This document shows positions 17,529 through 26,393 of a stretch of DNA of 64,000 nucleotides, piece after piece; position 1 is the first letter of the stretch, and every line of letters starts with the position of its first letter. Source of the DNA: an uncultured Blautia sp. (GTDB lineage: Bacteria > Bacillota > Clostridia > Lachnospirales > Lachnospiraceae). The notes under the pieces are model-generated. The model had not been told where the DNA came from. It did not search any database and saw nothing but the letters and a program-made list of their open reading frames with translations. The DNA is taken from assembly GCA_934364795.1 (NCBI GenBank), contig CAKRMK010000006.1, positions 59,974 to 123,973 of the forward strand, given 5' to 3'. The position numbers were made by a program, and so were the translations under genes.

Positions 17529-18261
17529 CTTTATATCCTCTTGGAGTTACCATTTTTCCTTTTATGTTTCTGGTCTGGGAATTGCCGATAAATACAGTGG
17601 TAAACATATCCACCTGGGTATCTTTAAGCTGTCCAAGTGTAAGAATCTGGGAAGTTTCTCCTTCTCGTCCAATGTTCTTTACAGTTCCGCACCAGGTATC
17701 AGCAGATTTGTACTGCAGCATCAGTTCACATGCTTTTTTCAGATAATCATGTCTTTTGTGGCTGGATGGATTGTAGAGACAGATCACAAAATCAGCTTCC
17801 GATGCAAGGAGAAGGCGTTTCTCTATTTTTTCCCATGGAGTAAGCAGGTCACTAAGGCTGATCAGGCAAAAATCATGGATCAGCGGTGCTCCAAGAACAG
17901 CAGCTCCGCCAGTTGCAGCCGTAACTCCAGGTACGATTTCCAGCTCTACCTCCGGATAGTTGGCTCCAACCTCATACATCAGTCCTGCCATTCCGTATAC
18001 TCCTGCATCACCGCTGCAGATCATGGAAACTGTCTGTCCTTTCACAGCTTCATCAAAAGCCATCACACAACGGTCCACTTCTTTTCTCATAGGTGTTGTA
18101 AGAAAAGATTTTCCCGGAAAATGGTCTTTTACCAGATCAATATAAACGGTGTATCCTACGATCACATCACTTTTTTCAAGTGCTTTCGTTGCTGCCCCCG
18201 TCATTCCCTCATAAGAACCGGGACCAATTCCCACTACATAAATTTTCTTTTCTTTATTCAA
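17521..18261 (-). CDS. cbiH: Cobalt-precorrin-3B C17-methyltransferase (TTG start)
   Basis: A 246-residue SAM-dependent methyltransferase that methylates C17 and drives ring contraction. It begins with KIYVVGIGPGSYEGMT, then GYTVYIDLV, SGDAGVYGMAGL and the CLYNPSSHKR motif characteristic of CbiH/CobJ. The TTG at 18261 is chosen because GGAGG lies seven bases upstream and the codon overlaps the cbiG TAA by 8 bases, the same coupling geometry seen elsewhere in this operon. Length is normal for the stand-alone enzyme. Confidence 0.94.
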   Translation of the reverse strand: MNKEKKIYVVGIGPGSYEGMTGAATKALEKSDVIVGYTVYIDLVKDHFPGKSFLTTPMRKEVDRCVMAFDEAVKGQTVSMICSGDAGVYGMAGLMYEVGANYPEVELEIVPGVTAATGGAAVLGAPLIHDFCLISLSDLLTPWEKIEKRLLLASEADFVICLYNPSSHKRHDYLKKACELMLQYKSADTWCGTVKNIGREGETSQILTLGQLKDTQVDMFTTVFIGNSQTRNIKGKMVTPRGYKDV

Positions 18262-19312
18262 AACAGATCCTCCATTCTCCAAGTGCCAGGGCGGTGGTCA
18301 CACCTGCCTGTGCCTTTTTTCTCTGAATCAGCCTGCTGTTTGCAGAAGATAATTCCTGTGCTGCTTTTAATGCACTTCTTTCACACACATTATCTACCCC
18401 TACAGTCTGGCTTACAAAGGAAGACCCGGTAAAATCTCCCTTAACCTTCAAAAGCTCCTCTCCTGAAAAAGTCCAGAAAGGAATTTTCATTTTTTGTGCC
18501 AGTGCAAGAAGTCCGGGCTCTTCTTTTTTGATATCAATACTGGCAAGATGGCCAACTGCTGCCGGATAAATTTTCATTTCTTCCAGACAGGATAATGCAG
18601 CCTTTTCTATAGCCTCTGCCTCTTTATTTTTCCTGCAGCCCATTCCAAGAGTAACTGCTGGCGGAACTACATGGGTCGTTTTTTCAAAGGGACTGCAGTC
18701 CTTATGTATGGTAACTGCAATTCCAACAGACGGCCTGATGGCCTGATCTTCTTCATACAGAACCAGCCCTTCCGGCAATTTCCCCTTCCAGGGAAATTCA
18801 CTGTAAAATCCCACTTTTTCACCGGCAAGCAGTGCTGCAGATACTTCTTTTGCTTCCTTCATCCGAAAAATATGGCAGTTATTTTTTTTTGCAAAAACAT
18901 CTACTGCAAATTTCCCCTGCAGATCTGTAGCCGTTGTCACAACCGGAATAGCGTTCAGAATTTTGGCCGCCTGATGTGCCAGAGCATTTGCACCGCCAAG
19001 ATGCCCTGACAAAAGGGAAATCACAAACCTGCCACATTCATCAACTACAACAACCGCAGGATCTGATTTTTTGCTTTGCACATAAGGGGCGATGCTCCTT
19101 ACTGCAATCCCTGCCGCACCTATGAAAATGATTCCATCTGATACCGGAAACTGCATGCCGGCCCATTCTTTTGTGCTTTCCTTGATGGACTCTGGAAGAT
19201 ACATACTTTTAGTAGCAAGGCTGACTGCATGTCCCTCTTTTTCCAGATTCTTTTTTAACTTTTCTCCGGTGTGACAGCCTGTAAGCGTAAAACATATCAT
19301 GGAAATTTTCAT
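18254..19312 (-). CDS. cbiG: Cobalt-precorrin-5A hydrolase
   Basis: A 352-residue CbiG, which opens the delta-lactone of cobalt-precorrin-5A and releases acetaldehyde. The conserved N-terminal domain has FIGAAGIAVRSIAPYV and ISLLSGHLGGANALAHQ; the C-terminal domain holds LGMGCRKNKEAEAIEKA and SIDIKKEEPGLLALAQ. I start at the ATG at 19312 (MKISMICFTLTG), 7 bases after the cbiF stop; the frame stays open 27 codons upstream within cbiF. The upstream ribosome binding site is weak, so coupling to cbiF translation is likely. Confidence 0.93.
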   Translation of the reverse strand: MKISMICFTLTGCHTGEKLKKNLEKEGHAVSLATKSMYLPESIKESTKEWAGMQFPVSDGIIFIGAAGIAVRSIAPYVQSKKSDPAVVVVDECGRFVISLLSGHLGGANALAHQAAKILNAIPVVTTATDLQGKFAVDVFAKKNNCHIFRMKEAKEVSAALLAGEKVGFYSEFPWKGKLPEGLVLYEEDQAIRPSVGIAVTIHKDCSPFEKTTHVVPPAVTLGMGCRKNKEAEAIEKAALSCLEEMKIYPAAVGHLASIDIKKEEPGLLALAQKMKIPFWTFSGEELLKVKGDFTGSSFVSQTVGVDNVCERSALKAAQELSSANSRLIQRKKAQAGVTTALALGEWRICFE

Positions 19313-19319
19313 GTGTTTT

Positions 19320-20078
19320 TTATTTGGATGCCTCTCTGAACTCTGTGGTAAATTCCGGGTCATACAGCTTGGAACGGTCATAGTGAGCTGCATTTACACA
19401 GTCTCCGATGATCATAAGTGCAGTTTTGGTAATATTGTTATCTTTTGCTGTCTGTGCAAGGGTTCCAACTGTGCATACAAATTTCTTCTCGTCATCCCAG
19501 GTTGCCTTATAGACAATGGCGGCCGGAGTATTGGCTGTGTAACCGCCCTCTATCAGTCTTCTGCTAAGCTCTTCTAACATTCCGGTACTGAGAAAAACAA
19601 CCATGGTTGCCTGATGGGCTGCAAAAGACTGAATGCTTTCTTTTGGCGGAACAGGTGTTCTTCCTTCCATACGGGTAATAATTACACTCTGGGAAATATC
19701 CGGCAATGTGTATTCCAGATTCAGTGCACTTGCAGCACCGCAAAAAGCACTGACTCCAGGACAGTAGTCATATGGGATTCCTTTTTCATCCAGAACATCC
19801 ATCTGCTCTCGGATGGCACCATAAATGCAGGGATCTCCGGTGTGAAGCCTTACAGTTGTCTTGCCTGCTGCTTCTGCTTTTTCCATAACGGAAAGTACTT
19901 CTTCCAGTGTCATTTTGGCACTGTTATAAATGGTACAGATATCCTTTGTATATTCCAGAAGCTGTGGATTTACCAGAGAACCTGCATAGATTACCACATC
20001 TGCTTCTTCCAGATATTTCTTTCCTCTTACTGTGATCAGATCCGGTGCTCCGGAACCTGCTCCTACAAAATGAATCAT
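19320..20078 (-). CDS. cbiF: Cobalt-precorrin-4 C11-methyltransferase
   Basis: A 252-residue SAM-dependent methyltransferase. It starts IHFVGAGSGAPDLITVRGKK, contains YAGSLVNPQLL, the LHTGDPCIYGA loop and YCPGVSAFCGAASAL, all typical of CbiF/CobM. GGAG is positioned correctly before the ATG. It lies between cbiL and cbiG in the usual operon order, and is cytoplasmic. Confidence 0.95.
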   Translation of the reverse strand: MIHFVGAGSGAPDLITVRGKKYLEEADVVIYAGSLVNPQLLEYTKDICTIYNSAKMTLEEVLSVMEKAEAAGKTTVRLHTGDPCIYGAIREQMDVLDEKGIPYDYCPGVSAFCGAASALNLEYTLPDISQSVIITRMEGRTPVPPKESIQSFAAHQATMVVFLSTGMLEELSRRLIEGGYTANTPAAIVYKATWDDEKKFVCTVGTLAQTAKDNNITKTALMIIGDCVNAAHYDRSKLYDPEFTTEFREASK

Positions 20079-20104
20079 ACTTTTCTCCTTTATACTTTTT
20101 CAGA

Positions 20105-20788
20105 CTATTTATCTTTTACAATGATCAGGGAATAATATCCGGCATTATCCGGGATTTCTTCCACGCAGCGGTATATTTTTTCCTCTGACATACCGCAGTT
20201 TTCAATCATAACTGCCTGATTCCCGGAAGCCTTGATCTGCTGCTTTACTTCTTTTATTTTCTTTCCTGCTTTCATCAGCACCTTAGTTCCCGGAAGCTTT
20301 AATGCTTCTTCAATCTGATAGGAAGCCGGAATCACATGAAGCTGCTGTGCATTCTCCACAAGTCCCTCATCCAGCGCTGCGCTGACCGCACAAATAGAAG
20401 TGATGCCGCTGACAATTTCTGTAGGGTAGCCCATCTGCTTTACTCTTTTGTGGATATACAGGTAGGTAGAATAAACAGTAGGATCCCCCAGCGTAAGAAA
20501 TACCACATTCTTGCCTTTTTCAAGACTGTCTGCGATCATTTGGGCACCTTTGTCATGTACCCGTTTCAGCTCTTCTTTTTCTTTGATCATAGGCATGGGA
20601 AGGGCAAGCATCTCCTTGGTGTCGATCCCCGGATAAGCGCCCTTCATAATCTTATAGGCAACGGAATTTCTGGGATCATCACCTGGAAATGCCAGTATAT
20701 CCGCTTCCTTTGTAAGTCTTAAGGCTTTCAGGGTGATCAGCTCCGGATCACCGGGTCCCACACCAACGCCGTATAGTTTTCCTGTCAT
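20105..20788 (-). CDS. cbiL: Cobalt-precorrin-2 C20-methyltransferase
   Basis: A 227-residue SAM-dependent methyltransferase acting first after cobalt insertion. It opens with KLYGVGVGPGDPELITLKA, then carries VVFLTLGDPTVYSTYLY and IVSGITSICAVSAAL, signatures of CbiL/CobI. AAGGAG precedes the ATG. It follows cbiD by 33 bases. The length matches family members (about 225-240). Confidence 0.95.
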   Translation of the reverse strand: MTGKLYGVGVGPGDPELITLKALRLTKEADILAFPGDDPRNSVAYKIMKGAYPGIDTKEMLALPMPMIKEKEELKRVHDKGAQMIADSLEKGKNVVFLTLGDPTVYSTYLYIHKRVKQMGYPTEIVSGITSICAVSAALDEGLVENAQQLHVIPASYQIEEALKLPGTKVLMKAGKKIKEVKQQIKASGNQAVMIENCGMSEEKIYRCVEEIPDNAGYYSLIIVKDK

Positions 20789-20821
20789 TTTTTTGCTCCT
20801 TTTATACTGTATTTTAGACTT

Positions 20822-21994
20822 TTAGCTTTTTTTCAATTCTTTATCCTGTTTCTGGAGGCAGTCAATCAGCTCTTTTGCATCTTCTGTCTGTCCCAGATAT
20901 CCGTACACATTGGAAAAAACAACTGCTCCAAGACGGATCTGCTCATAAGATCTGTGATCCAGATAAAACTGGATTCTTTTCATGATTTCTGCCATGGTAC
21001 ACGGAAGTAATCCTTTTTCATGGAGAATATCAAGGGCCTCATCTGTAGTATTACATTCCAGGATCTTCCTGGCTGTATCTGCGTCTGCGCCGCAGCGGAT
21101 GGCATTGGATGCCAGCACTTCCATACGGGCATCTGCACTGTGAGAATGGGTGTTCATAATTCCGACAGCTACCTTTACGAACTTTCCGATATGTGCCACA
21201 AAAAGGATTCCTTTTACTCCCATATCCACTGCCATGTCAATAGTCTCACCTACATAATTGCTGCATTTTATATTTCTTTCAAAAGGAAGCTCCATATGTT
21301 CTCTAAGATAATCAGCACCATAATTTCCAGGTGTCACCAGAAGATACTTCTCTCCCTGGGTGAAATGCTGTTTCATTTCTACATGAATGCTTTCGATCAG
21401 TGCCTTTTCGCTCATGGGTTCCACGATCCCGGAGGTTCCCAAAATGGAAATACCTCCCACAATACCAAGGCGTGGGTTAAAGGTTTTTTTGCCAATTTCC
21501 ACTCCCGCAGGAACCCAGATCACAACTTTTAAGCCGCCTTCATAATCAAACTGAACACAGGCTTCCTCTGCTTCCTTCAGGATCATGGCACGGGGCACCG
21601 GATTGATGGCAGCTTCTCCTACCTTCTGTGACAAACCAGAACGTGTAACTCTTCCAACGCCTTCGCCTCCGTCTACTGTGATTCCCCGGTCTGCTGTTTT
21701 GGATACTGTGGCATAGACCAGGATCCCATTTGTAGTGTCCGGGTCGTCTCCTGCGTCTTTTTTTACTGCACAGGTTACCTGGTTTTCTTCTATGCAGATA
21801 TCATGAAGCTCCAGATCAAGAAGGATTCCCTTTGGGGTCATCAGAGGTACAGATGTCAGTTTTTCTTTTCCAAGCAGCATACGTACAGCCCCTTTGCAGG
21901 CTGCTGCTGCACAGGAACCGGTGGTATAACCGAAGCGCATTTTCTTTGAGCCACGGATTACATAGTAATTTTCCAAGCCGGTTTTGTGTTCCAT
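20822..21994 (-). CDS. cbiD: Cobalt-precorrin-5B C1-methyltransferase
   Basis: A 390-residue CbiD, the SAM-dependent enzyme that methylates C1. It has the signature MRFGYTTGSCAAAACKGA near residue 20 and GGEGVGRVTRSGL in the middle. The start at 21994 (MEHKTGLENYY) has AGGAGG eight bases upstream. It is the first gene of the cbi operon and sits directly behind a cobalamin riboswitch, so expression of the operon should fall when B12 is plentiful. Confidence 0.95.
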   Translation of the reverse strand: MEHKTGLENYYVIRGSKKMRFGYTTGSCAAAACKGAVRMLLGKEKLTSVPLMTPKGILLDLELHDICIEENQVTCAVKKDAGDDPDTTNGILVYATVSKTADRGITVDGGEGVGRVTRSGLSQKVGEAAINPVPRAMILKEAEEACVQFDYEGGLKVVIWVPAGVEIGKKTFNPRLGIVGGISILGTSGIVEPMSEKALIESIHVEMKQHFTQGEKYLLVTPGNYGADYLREHMELPFERNIKCSNYVGETIDMAVDMGVKGILFVAHIGKFVKVAVGIMNTHSHSADARMEVLASNAIRCGADADTARKILECNTTDEALDILHEKGLLPCTMAEIMKRIQFYLDHRSYEQIRLGAVVFSNVYGYLGQTEDAKELIDCLQKQDKELKKS

Positions 21995-22027
21995 CTTCAG
22001 TTCCTCCTTTGTTCCCATTCTTTTACA

Positions 22028-22062
22028 GAAAAAAAGAAGCCTTATCCTGACAACAAAGCTTC
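22028..22062 (-). terminator. Riboswitch-controlled intrinsic terminator before cbiD
   Basis: On the minus strand GAAGCTT pairs with AAGGCTTC (one bulged G), followed by seven T residues (22029-22035). It is the expression platform of the upstream cobalamin aptamer. A CTGAC/GTCAG pair interleaves with this stem and may act as the alternative fold. Confidence 0.75.
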
Positions 22063-22112
22063 CCTCTTCGTCAGAATTTCCCGGTTGCCGCAGGAAACTC
22101 TGTTCCTAAAAA

Positions 22113-22179
22113 AACATCCAGTATCTGACTGTACAGTAACGGACTTGTGCAGGAATTCCACCTGCTTCCTGAAAATGTT
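22113..22179 (-). ncRNA. Cobalamin riboswitch aptamer
   Basis: On the minus strand the core reads AGGAAGCAGGTGGAATTCC, then GTCCGTTACTGT, then AGTCAGATACTGGATG, matching the conserved cobalamin-aptamer order GGGAA-GGTG-AA-TCC, CCCGCxACTGT, and AGxCAGGAxACC. The closing helix pairs AACAT (22175-22179) with ATGTT. It lies just downstream of a strong promoter and upstream of a terminator in front of cbiD. Confidence 0.85.
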
Positions 22180-22201
22180 TTTCCCATTTTTAATCCGTTA
22201 C

Positions 22202-22230
22202 ATTATATAATTTTGCGGTATAAAAGTCAA
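22202..22230 (-). promoter_or_regulatory. Predicted sigma-A promoter of the cbi operon
   Basis: TTGACT (22225-22230) and a perfect TATAAT (22202-22207) on the minus strand are spaced by 17 bases. The promoter lies within four bases of the MATE gene's stop codon. Confidence 0.85.
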
Positions 22231-22233
22231 CAA

Positions 22234-23574
22234 TCACACCACTTTATGTTCCATCCATTTCCTGCTGTGAAATCTTAACATAAATACAATTCCACGCACT
22301 GTCCAGTCTGTAAACATTCCGATCCACACTGCCATGGGTCCCATGCCACACACACGGATCAGATAAACGCAAAGGCAGAAACGAAATGTCCACATAGTTG
22401 CACAGGATGTAATCATAGAAAACTTCACATCCCCTGCAGCTCTCATTCCATATGCAGGAATAAACGCCGGCATCCATACAATCGGTTTCACAATTGTGAT
22501 CCAGAACATCATTTCCAGACACATCTTTGCACTTTGCGGCTCCATTCCTCCAATTGCAATAATCGGCCTTGCCAGAATATAAACTACAACGCAGCAGGCG
22601 ATAAGAAGCACCTCTGAAAATGCCATCAGCTTTTTCATATAGTAAACTGCTTCGTCTTTCCGGCCTGCACCAAGACTTTGTCCTACAACAGTCATTAACC
22701 CGATGCCGACACCGATAACTGCAGTACCGTTTAGCATTTCCATAATATTAGTCATAGCCTGTGCTGCAATTGCAACCGTTCCAAGAGTGGAAACTGTAGA
22801 CTGAATTGCAAGTTTTCCCAGCTGGAACATACTGTTCTCCACACCTGAAGGTACTCCAAGGGCCAGAATCCTGCCGATCATCCTGCCATTTGGACGGATT
22901 TTCAGGTAATCCCGCACTACGATCTGCTGTCTGTCCTTCCGAAGCTGATACAGTACCACTACTGCACAGAAAATTCTGGACACCAAAGTAGAAATTGCCG
23001 CACCTGCCACACCCATATGGAACACCCAGATAAGAATTGCATTTCCGGCGATATTCATCACATTGGAAATAATAGAAATGACCATAGGACCTTTGGTATT
23101 TTCCTGTGCACGGAAAATAGACGCCCCGGCGTCATAAAGTGCAATAAACGGATAAGACAATACAGTATAAAAGAAATACACCATGGAATTCTCCATAACA
23201 TCTGCATCTACTTTTCCGAAAATAAAGCCAAGCAGCGGTGCCCTAAAAATCAGCCCCAGTGCAACAATGCATACAGAAATTGCGGTTATGATAAACAATG
23301 CCTGTTTTGCAGACTCATTTGCCATTTTATAATTTTTCTGTCCAAGGTACTGGGTACAGATAATGGTTCCTCCGGCAGCCAGCGCGGAAAACGCCTGAAT
23401 GATCAGCACATTAATGGAATCCACCAGTGAAACGGCAGAAATCGCTGCTGAACCTACATTGCTGACCATCATGGTATCTACAGTACCCATAAGTGCATTT
23501 AATAACTGCTCCATAATAATAGGCACAAGCAAAGCCCGGAGCATTTTGTTGGTAAACAGATGTTTCTCTTCCAT
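22234..23574 (-). CDS. MATE family multidrug/metabolite efflux transporter
   Basis: A 446-residue polytopic membrane protein with about twelve hydrophobic segments. It begins LFTNKMLRALLVPIIMEQLL and includes NALMGTVDTMMVSNVG in the first repeat and LGVPSGVENSMFQLGKL in the second, which match the NorM/DinF-like MATE family of cation-coupled exporters. The start at 23574 has GAGGGG four bases upstream. It sits immediately upstream of the cbi promoter on the same strand, but the promoter and riboswitch between them argue for separate transcription. The substrate is not deducible. Confidence 0.9.
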   Translation of the reverse strand: MEEKHLFTNKMLRALLVPIIMEQLLNALMGTVDTMMVSNVGSAAISAVSLVDSINVLIIQAFSALAAGGTIICTQYLGQKNYKMANESAKQALFIITAISVCIVALGLIFRAPLLGFIFGKVDADVMENSMVYFFYTVLSYPFIALYDAGASIFRAQENTKGPMVISIISNVMNIAGNAILIWVFHMGVAGAAISTLVSRIFCAVVVLYQLRKDRQQIVVRDYLKIRPNGRMIGRILALGVPSGVENSMFQLGKLAIQSTVSTLGTVAIAAQAMTNIMEMLNGTAVIGVGIGLMTVVGQSLGAGRKDEAVYYMKKLMAFSEVLLIACCVVVYILARPIIAIGGMEPQSAKMCLEMMFWITIVKPIVWMPAFIPAYGMRAAGDVKFSMITSCATMWTFRFCLCVYLIRVCGMGPMAVWIGMFTDWTVRGIVFMLRFHSRKWMEHKVV

Positions 23575-23724
23575 ATTTCCCCTCTTTTGTCTGAAGCAAA
23601 AAATAATCCCGGATACCCAAATGTGTTTTATATACATTTTCTTTGTATCGAATTTGTGTTATTATACACCTTAGCCAGGGAGTCTGTACAGAATATAAAA
23701 TACATTTTTGCGGAGGTTTTCTTA

Positions 23725-24639
23725 TTGGATAGAATACTTACTTACCATATAGAAGAAGTCCAGGAGGGTCAGCAGCTTCTTGAATTTCTAAGAAGCCGGG
23801 GATTTTCCCGCAATATTCTTGCTTCCATGAAGCCTGACAAAACTGCCATCAGCTTAAATGGACAGCGGGGATTTGGACGCCAGCTTCTTCACGCCGGAGA
23901 TTATCTGCAGATACATGTACCGGAGACAGATAACAGCGACAATATCCTGCCTGTAAAAATGGATCTGGATATTTTATACGAGGATGAAGACCTTTTAATC
24001 ATAAATAAAGGAGCTGACACCCCGGTTCACCCGTCTATTGGAAATTATGAAAACACGCTGGCAAATGGTGTTGCCTGGTATTATAAAGAAAAGGGGCAAA
24101 AATTTGTCTACCGGTGCATCAACCGCCTGGACCGGGACACCACAGGCGCTTTGATCCTTGCAAAAAATCCATACAGTGCCGCCGTTCTTTCCTCACAGAT
24201 GAAAAAAAGACAGATCCGGCGGACCTATCTTGCCATTGTTCAGGGAATCACACCCCCAAAAGGCACTATAAATGCTCCTATTGCAAGAGCTGCTGATTCC
24301 ACCATTTCGCGCCAGGTAGATTTTGCAAATGGAGAAACTGCCATTACCCATTATGAACGCCTTGCCGTTTTTTCCGGTTCTCCTTTTTATTCTCTTGTAG
24401 AGCTTCACCTTGAAACAGGACGTACCCACCAGATCCGGGTTCACATGAAATATGCAGGGCACCCGCTTCCAGGAGATTTTCTTTATAATCCGGATTACAG
24501 GATCATAAAAAGGCAGCCGCTTCATTCCTTCCAGCTGGAATTTACCCATCCTGTAACAGACGCCCCTATGCTGATCACTGCGCCTGTACCTGCTGACTTT
24601 GCTACCGCCTTTTCGGCATCGCGTGATCCTGCCCGGTAG
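23725..24639 (+). CDS. RluA-family pseudouridine synthase (TTG start)
   Basis: A 304-residue RNA pseudouridine synthase. An S4-like N-terminal region (EGQQLLEFLRSRGFSRN) precedes the catalytic domain, with the active aspartate in NRLDRDTTGALILAK and the GRTHQIRVHMKYAGHP motif. I use the TTG at 23725 because GGAGG lies eight bases upstream and the protein then begins at the family's usual point; the frame is open 55 codons further upstream through the divergent promoter region. Which rRNA or tRNA uridine is modified cannot be stated. Confidence 0.9.
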   Translation: MDRILTYHIEEVQEGQQLLEFLRSRGFSRNILASMKPDKTAISLNGQRGFGRQLLHAGDYLQIHVPETDNSDNILPVKMDLDILYEDEDLLIINKGADTPVHPSIGNYENTLANGVAWYYKEKGQKFVYRCINRLDRDTTGALILAKNPYSAAVLSSQMKKRQIRRTYLAIVQGITPPKGTINAPIARAADSTISRQVDFANGETAITHYERLAVFSGSPFYSLVELHLETGRTHQIRVHMKYAGHPLPGDFLYNPDYRIIKRQPLHSFQLEFTHPVTDAPMLITAPVPADFATAFSASRDPAR

Positions 24640-24642
24640 GGC

Positions 24643-24687
24643 TTTTATGTACTAGGAGATTCCAACGGAATTTCCTAGTACATAAAA
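24643..24687 (+). terminator. Fifteen-base perfect hairpin after the pseudouridine synthase
   Basis: TTTTATGTACTAGGA and its exact complement (24673-24687) form a perfect 15-base stem around a 15-base loop. It is followed directly by a second hairpin, so the pair separates the convergent rluA-type gene and coaX. Confidence 0.7.
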
Positions 24688-24734
24688 AATCTCCGTCTGC
24701 TTTCTGGCCAGAAAATAGACGGAGATTTGTTTTT
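24687..24734. terminator. Bidirectional intrinsic terminator between convergent genes
   Basis: AAATCTCCGTCT (24687-24698) pairs with AGACGGAGATTT (24717-24728). A GTTTTT tail follows on the plus strand and TTTTTT on the minus strand, so it can stop transcription from both the pseudouridine synthase and the coaBC-panT-coaX operon. Confidence 0.85.
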
Positions 24735-24743
24735 AACTAATTT

Positions 24744-25508
24744 TTATTTATTTTTTTCATAAATAATCAGCAGACCTTTCAGCAAAAGGTCTTCATCCAG
24801 CAGGATCTCTCTTTTGCAATAAGGAACAATTTTTTTCGCCAGACCACCTGTTGCCACTGCAGTTACCTTCTGTCCAAGCTCATCTTCAATACGGTCGATA
24901 ATTCCATCAAGAGCAGCCGCATTGCTGTAAATCACACCGCTTTTCATACACTCAATAGTATTTTTGCCGATAATACGCTTCGGTGCTTCAATACTGATTC
25001 CGCTAAGCTGGGATGCATGTGCTGTGAGGGCATCCAGGGACACTCCCATTCCAGGAAAGATCATACCGCCCACATAATGCTTTTTCTCGTCTACCACACT
25101 GACTGTACTTGCAGTTCCCATATCAATGATTGCCAGCGGCAGGGGATATTCATGGATTCCGGCAACTGCATTGGCAACCAGATCTGCACCTAACTGACCT
25201 GGATTATCCATCATAATATTAAGTCCTGTTTTTACTCCAGGTCCAAGTACCATCGGTTCTTTTTTCAAAACCTTCTTAGCTGCAAGCTTCACAGCATTTG
25301 TGATCTGGGGAACAACGGATGAAATGATACAGCCATCAATATCAGTACTTTTTATATGGTAAATATCAACCACAGTTTTCAGATCCACTGCATATTCCAG
25401 CTCTGTTTTGGTACGGACAGTGGAAAGCCTTTCAATAAAATAGGTTTTCTCCTGGTCAATACATCCCACTACAATATTTGTATTTCCAATATCAATTGCT
25501 AAAACCAT
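24744..25508 (-). CDS. coaX: Type III pantothenate kinase
   Basis: A 254-residue ASKHA-fold kinase for the first step of CoA synthesis. LAIDIGNTNIVVG at the N-terminus is the phosphate-1 motif, GADLVANAVAG and IDMGTASTVSVVD are the central catalytic motifs, and GGMIFPGMGVSLDAL closes the set. I prefer the second ATG (25508) since GGAGG then has a normal seven-base spacing. It is the last gene of a coaBC-transporter-coaX operon, so pantothenate uptake, phosphorylation and conversion are encoded together. Confidence 0.95.
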   Translation of the reverse strand: MVLAIDIGNTNIVVGCIDQEKTYFIERLSTVRTKTELEYAVDLKTVVDIYHIKSTDIDGCIISSVVPQITNAVKLAAKKVLKKEPMVLGPGVKTGLNIMMDNPGQLGADLVANAVAGIHEYPLPLAIIDMGTASTVSVVDEKKHYVGGMIFPGMGVSLDALTAHASQLSGISIEAPKRIIGKNTIECMKSGVIYSNAAALDGIIDRIEDELGQKVTAVATGGLAKKIVPYCKREILLDEDLLLKGLLIIYEKNK

Positions 25509-25559
25509 AATCATTCCTCCAAAATCTGTGAAACAAAAATCAAATTTTTATATACCGGA

Positions 25560-26201
25560 TCACGCCTGTGCTGCTTTGGCAGATTTTTTCTCTGCACCTG
25601 GAAGAAGCCTTGCTTTATAAAGAGCCGCTCCCACAGCCCCTGTGACCACTGTAGCTGAAAGCATCTCACATACTGCATTAATACCTACGAATGTGCAGAT
25701 AAACAGAATCACATTTTTTCCACCCATAAGTCCCTGTACGTACTCTGTATTTCCAAACAGGCCAACCAAAAGTGTCATAAAGAACAAAGTGTTCAGAAAT
25801 GCGGAAAGGAAGCCTGTAACTGCACAGGAAACATAAATATTCTTTGTTTTTTTACGAACACCCTGGAAAATATATCCAAGAAGAAGTCCATCTACAAGTC
25901 TTGGAATAAATCTCTGGATAAAAGCAAAAAGAGGATTGATTCCAAATAGGGTAGCTCCCATAATGCTGGTACCGCCAATGCCGATACACTGTCCAAAGCT
26001 TGTAAGTCCAAATACGGCTCCGGCTACAGCTCCGCCTACAGGTCCCATTGTAATGGCGCTGATGGCAACTGGAATAATGTTAAAGGTGATTGCAAGAGGG
26101 CCGATGTTCAGATAGCCCAGAGGTGTGTAGGCCATAAGAAGCAGAATTGCTACCATCAGGCCAAGTAATGTGATTTGAGATGTTGTAAATTTTTTATTCA
26201 T
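25560..26201 (-). CDS. panT: ECF transporter substrate-binding (S) component, probably for pantothenate
   Basis: A 213-residue membrane protein with about six hydrophobic helices. The sequence LGYLNIGPLAITFNIIPVAI followed by a small-residue-rich GPVGGAVAGAVFGLTSF is typical of ECF S components, which bind a vitamin and dock on a shared energising module. No ATPase or T subunit gene is nearby, consistent with a group II ECF system. The assignment to pantothenate is an inference from its place between coaBC and coaX. It ends in a charged tail rich in Ala and Lys. Confidence 0.7.
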   Translation of the reverse strand: MNKKFTTSQITLLGLMVAILLLMAYTPLGYLNIGPLAITFNIIPVAISAITMGPVGGAVAGAVFGLTSFGQCIGIGGTSIMGATLFGINPLFAFIQRFIPRLVDGLLLGYIFQGVRKKTKNIYVSCAVTGFLSAFLNTLFFMTLLVGLFGNTEYVQGLMGGKNVILFICTFVGINAVCEMLSATVVTGAVGAALYKARLLPGAEKKSAKAAQA

Positions 26202-26393
26202 TTTGTCCTCCTTGTTATCGTTCCCTAAAAAAGGGATACAATACGGTATGGAACAGCGGGCATGGATTTTTATTTACCCGCCACCAGGGTTAAGACGCAC
26301 CTTTTTTGTAAGACTGCGTCAGGTTACATTCCCCCTTCTCATCCATCAGTCAAAGAATCAGCTGCCTGTTATGAACAGGTGGCAGTCTGTATT
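26202..26393 (-). promoter_or_regulatory. 192-base structured spacer between coaBC and panT
   Basis: On the minus strand this intra-operon gap holds several stems: CTGTT/AACAG extended by CTGC/GCAG, GACGCA/TGCGTC, GCGGG/CCCGC, and CCC/GGG around a T-rich loop just before the AAGGAGG site of panT. No coding frame is convincing here. It could be a cis-regulatory leader or RNA processing region; I recognise no known class. Confidence 0.35.

Noticed and set aside
22134-22200. Eight-base pairing between GTAACGGA near the cbi promoter and TCCGTTAC in the riboswitch core
   Set aside because: The predicted transcription start leaves only the last three bases of the first arm in the RNA, so this pairing should not form.
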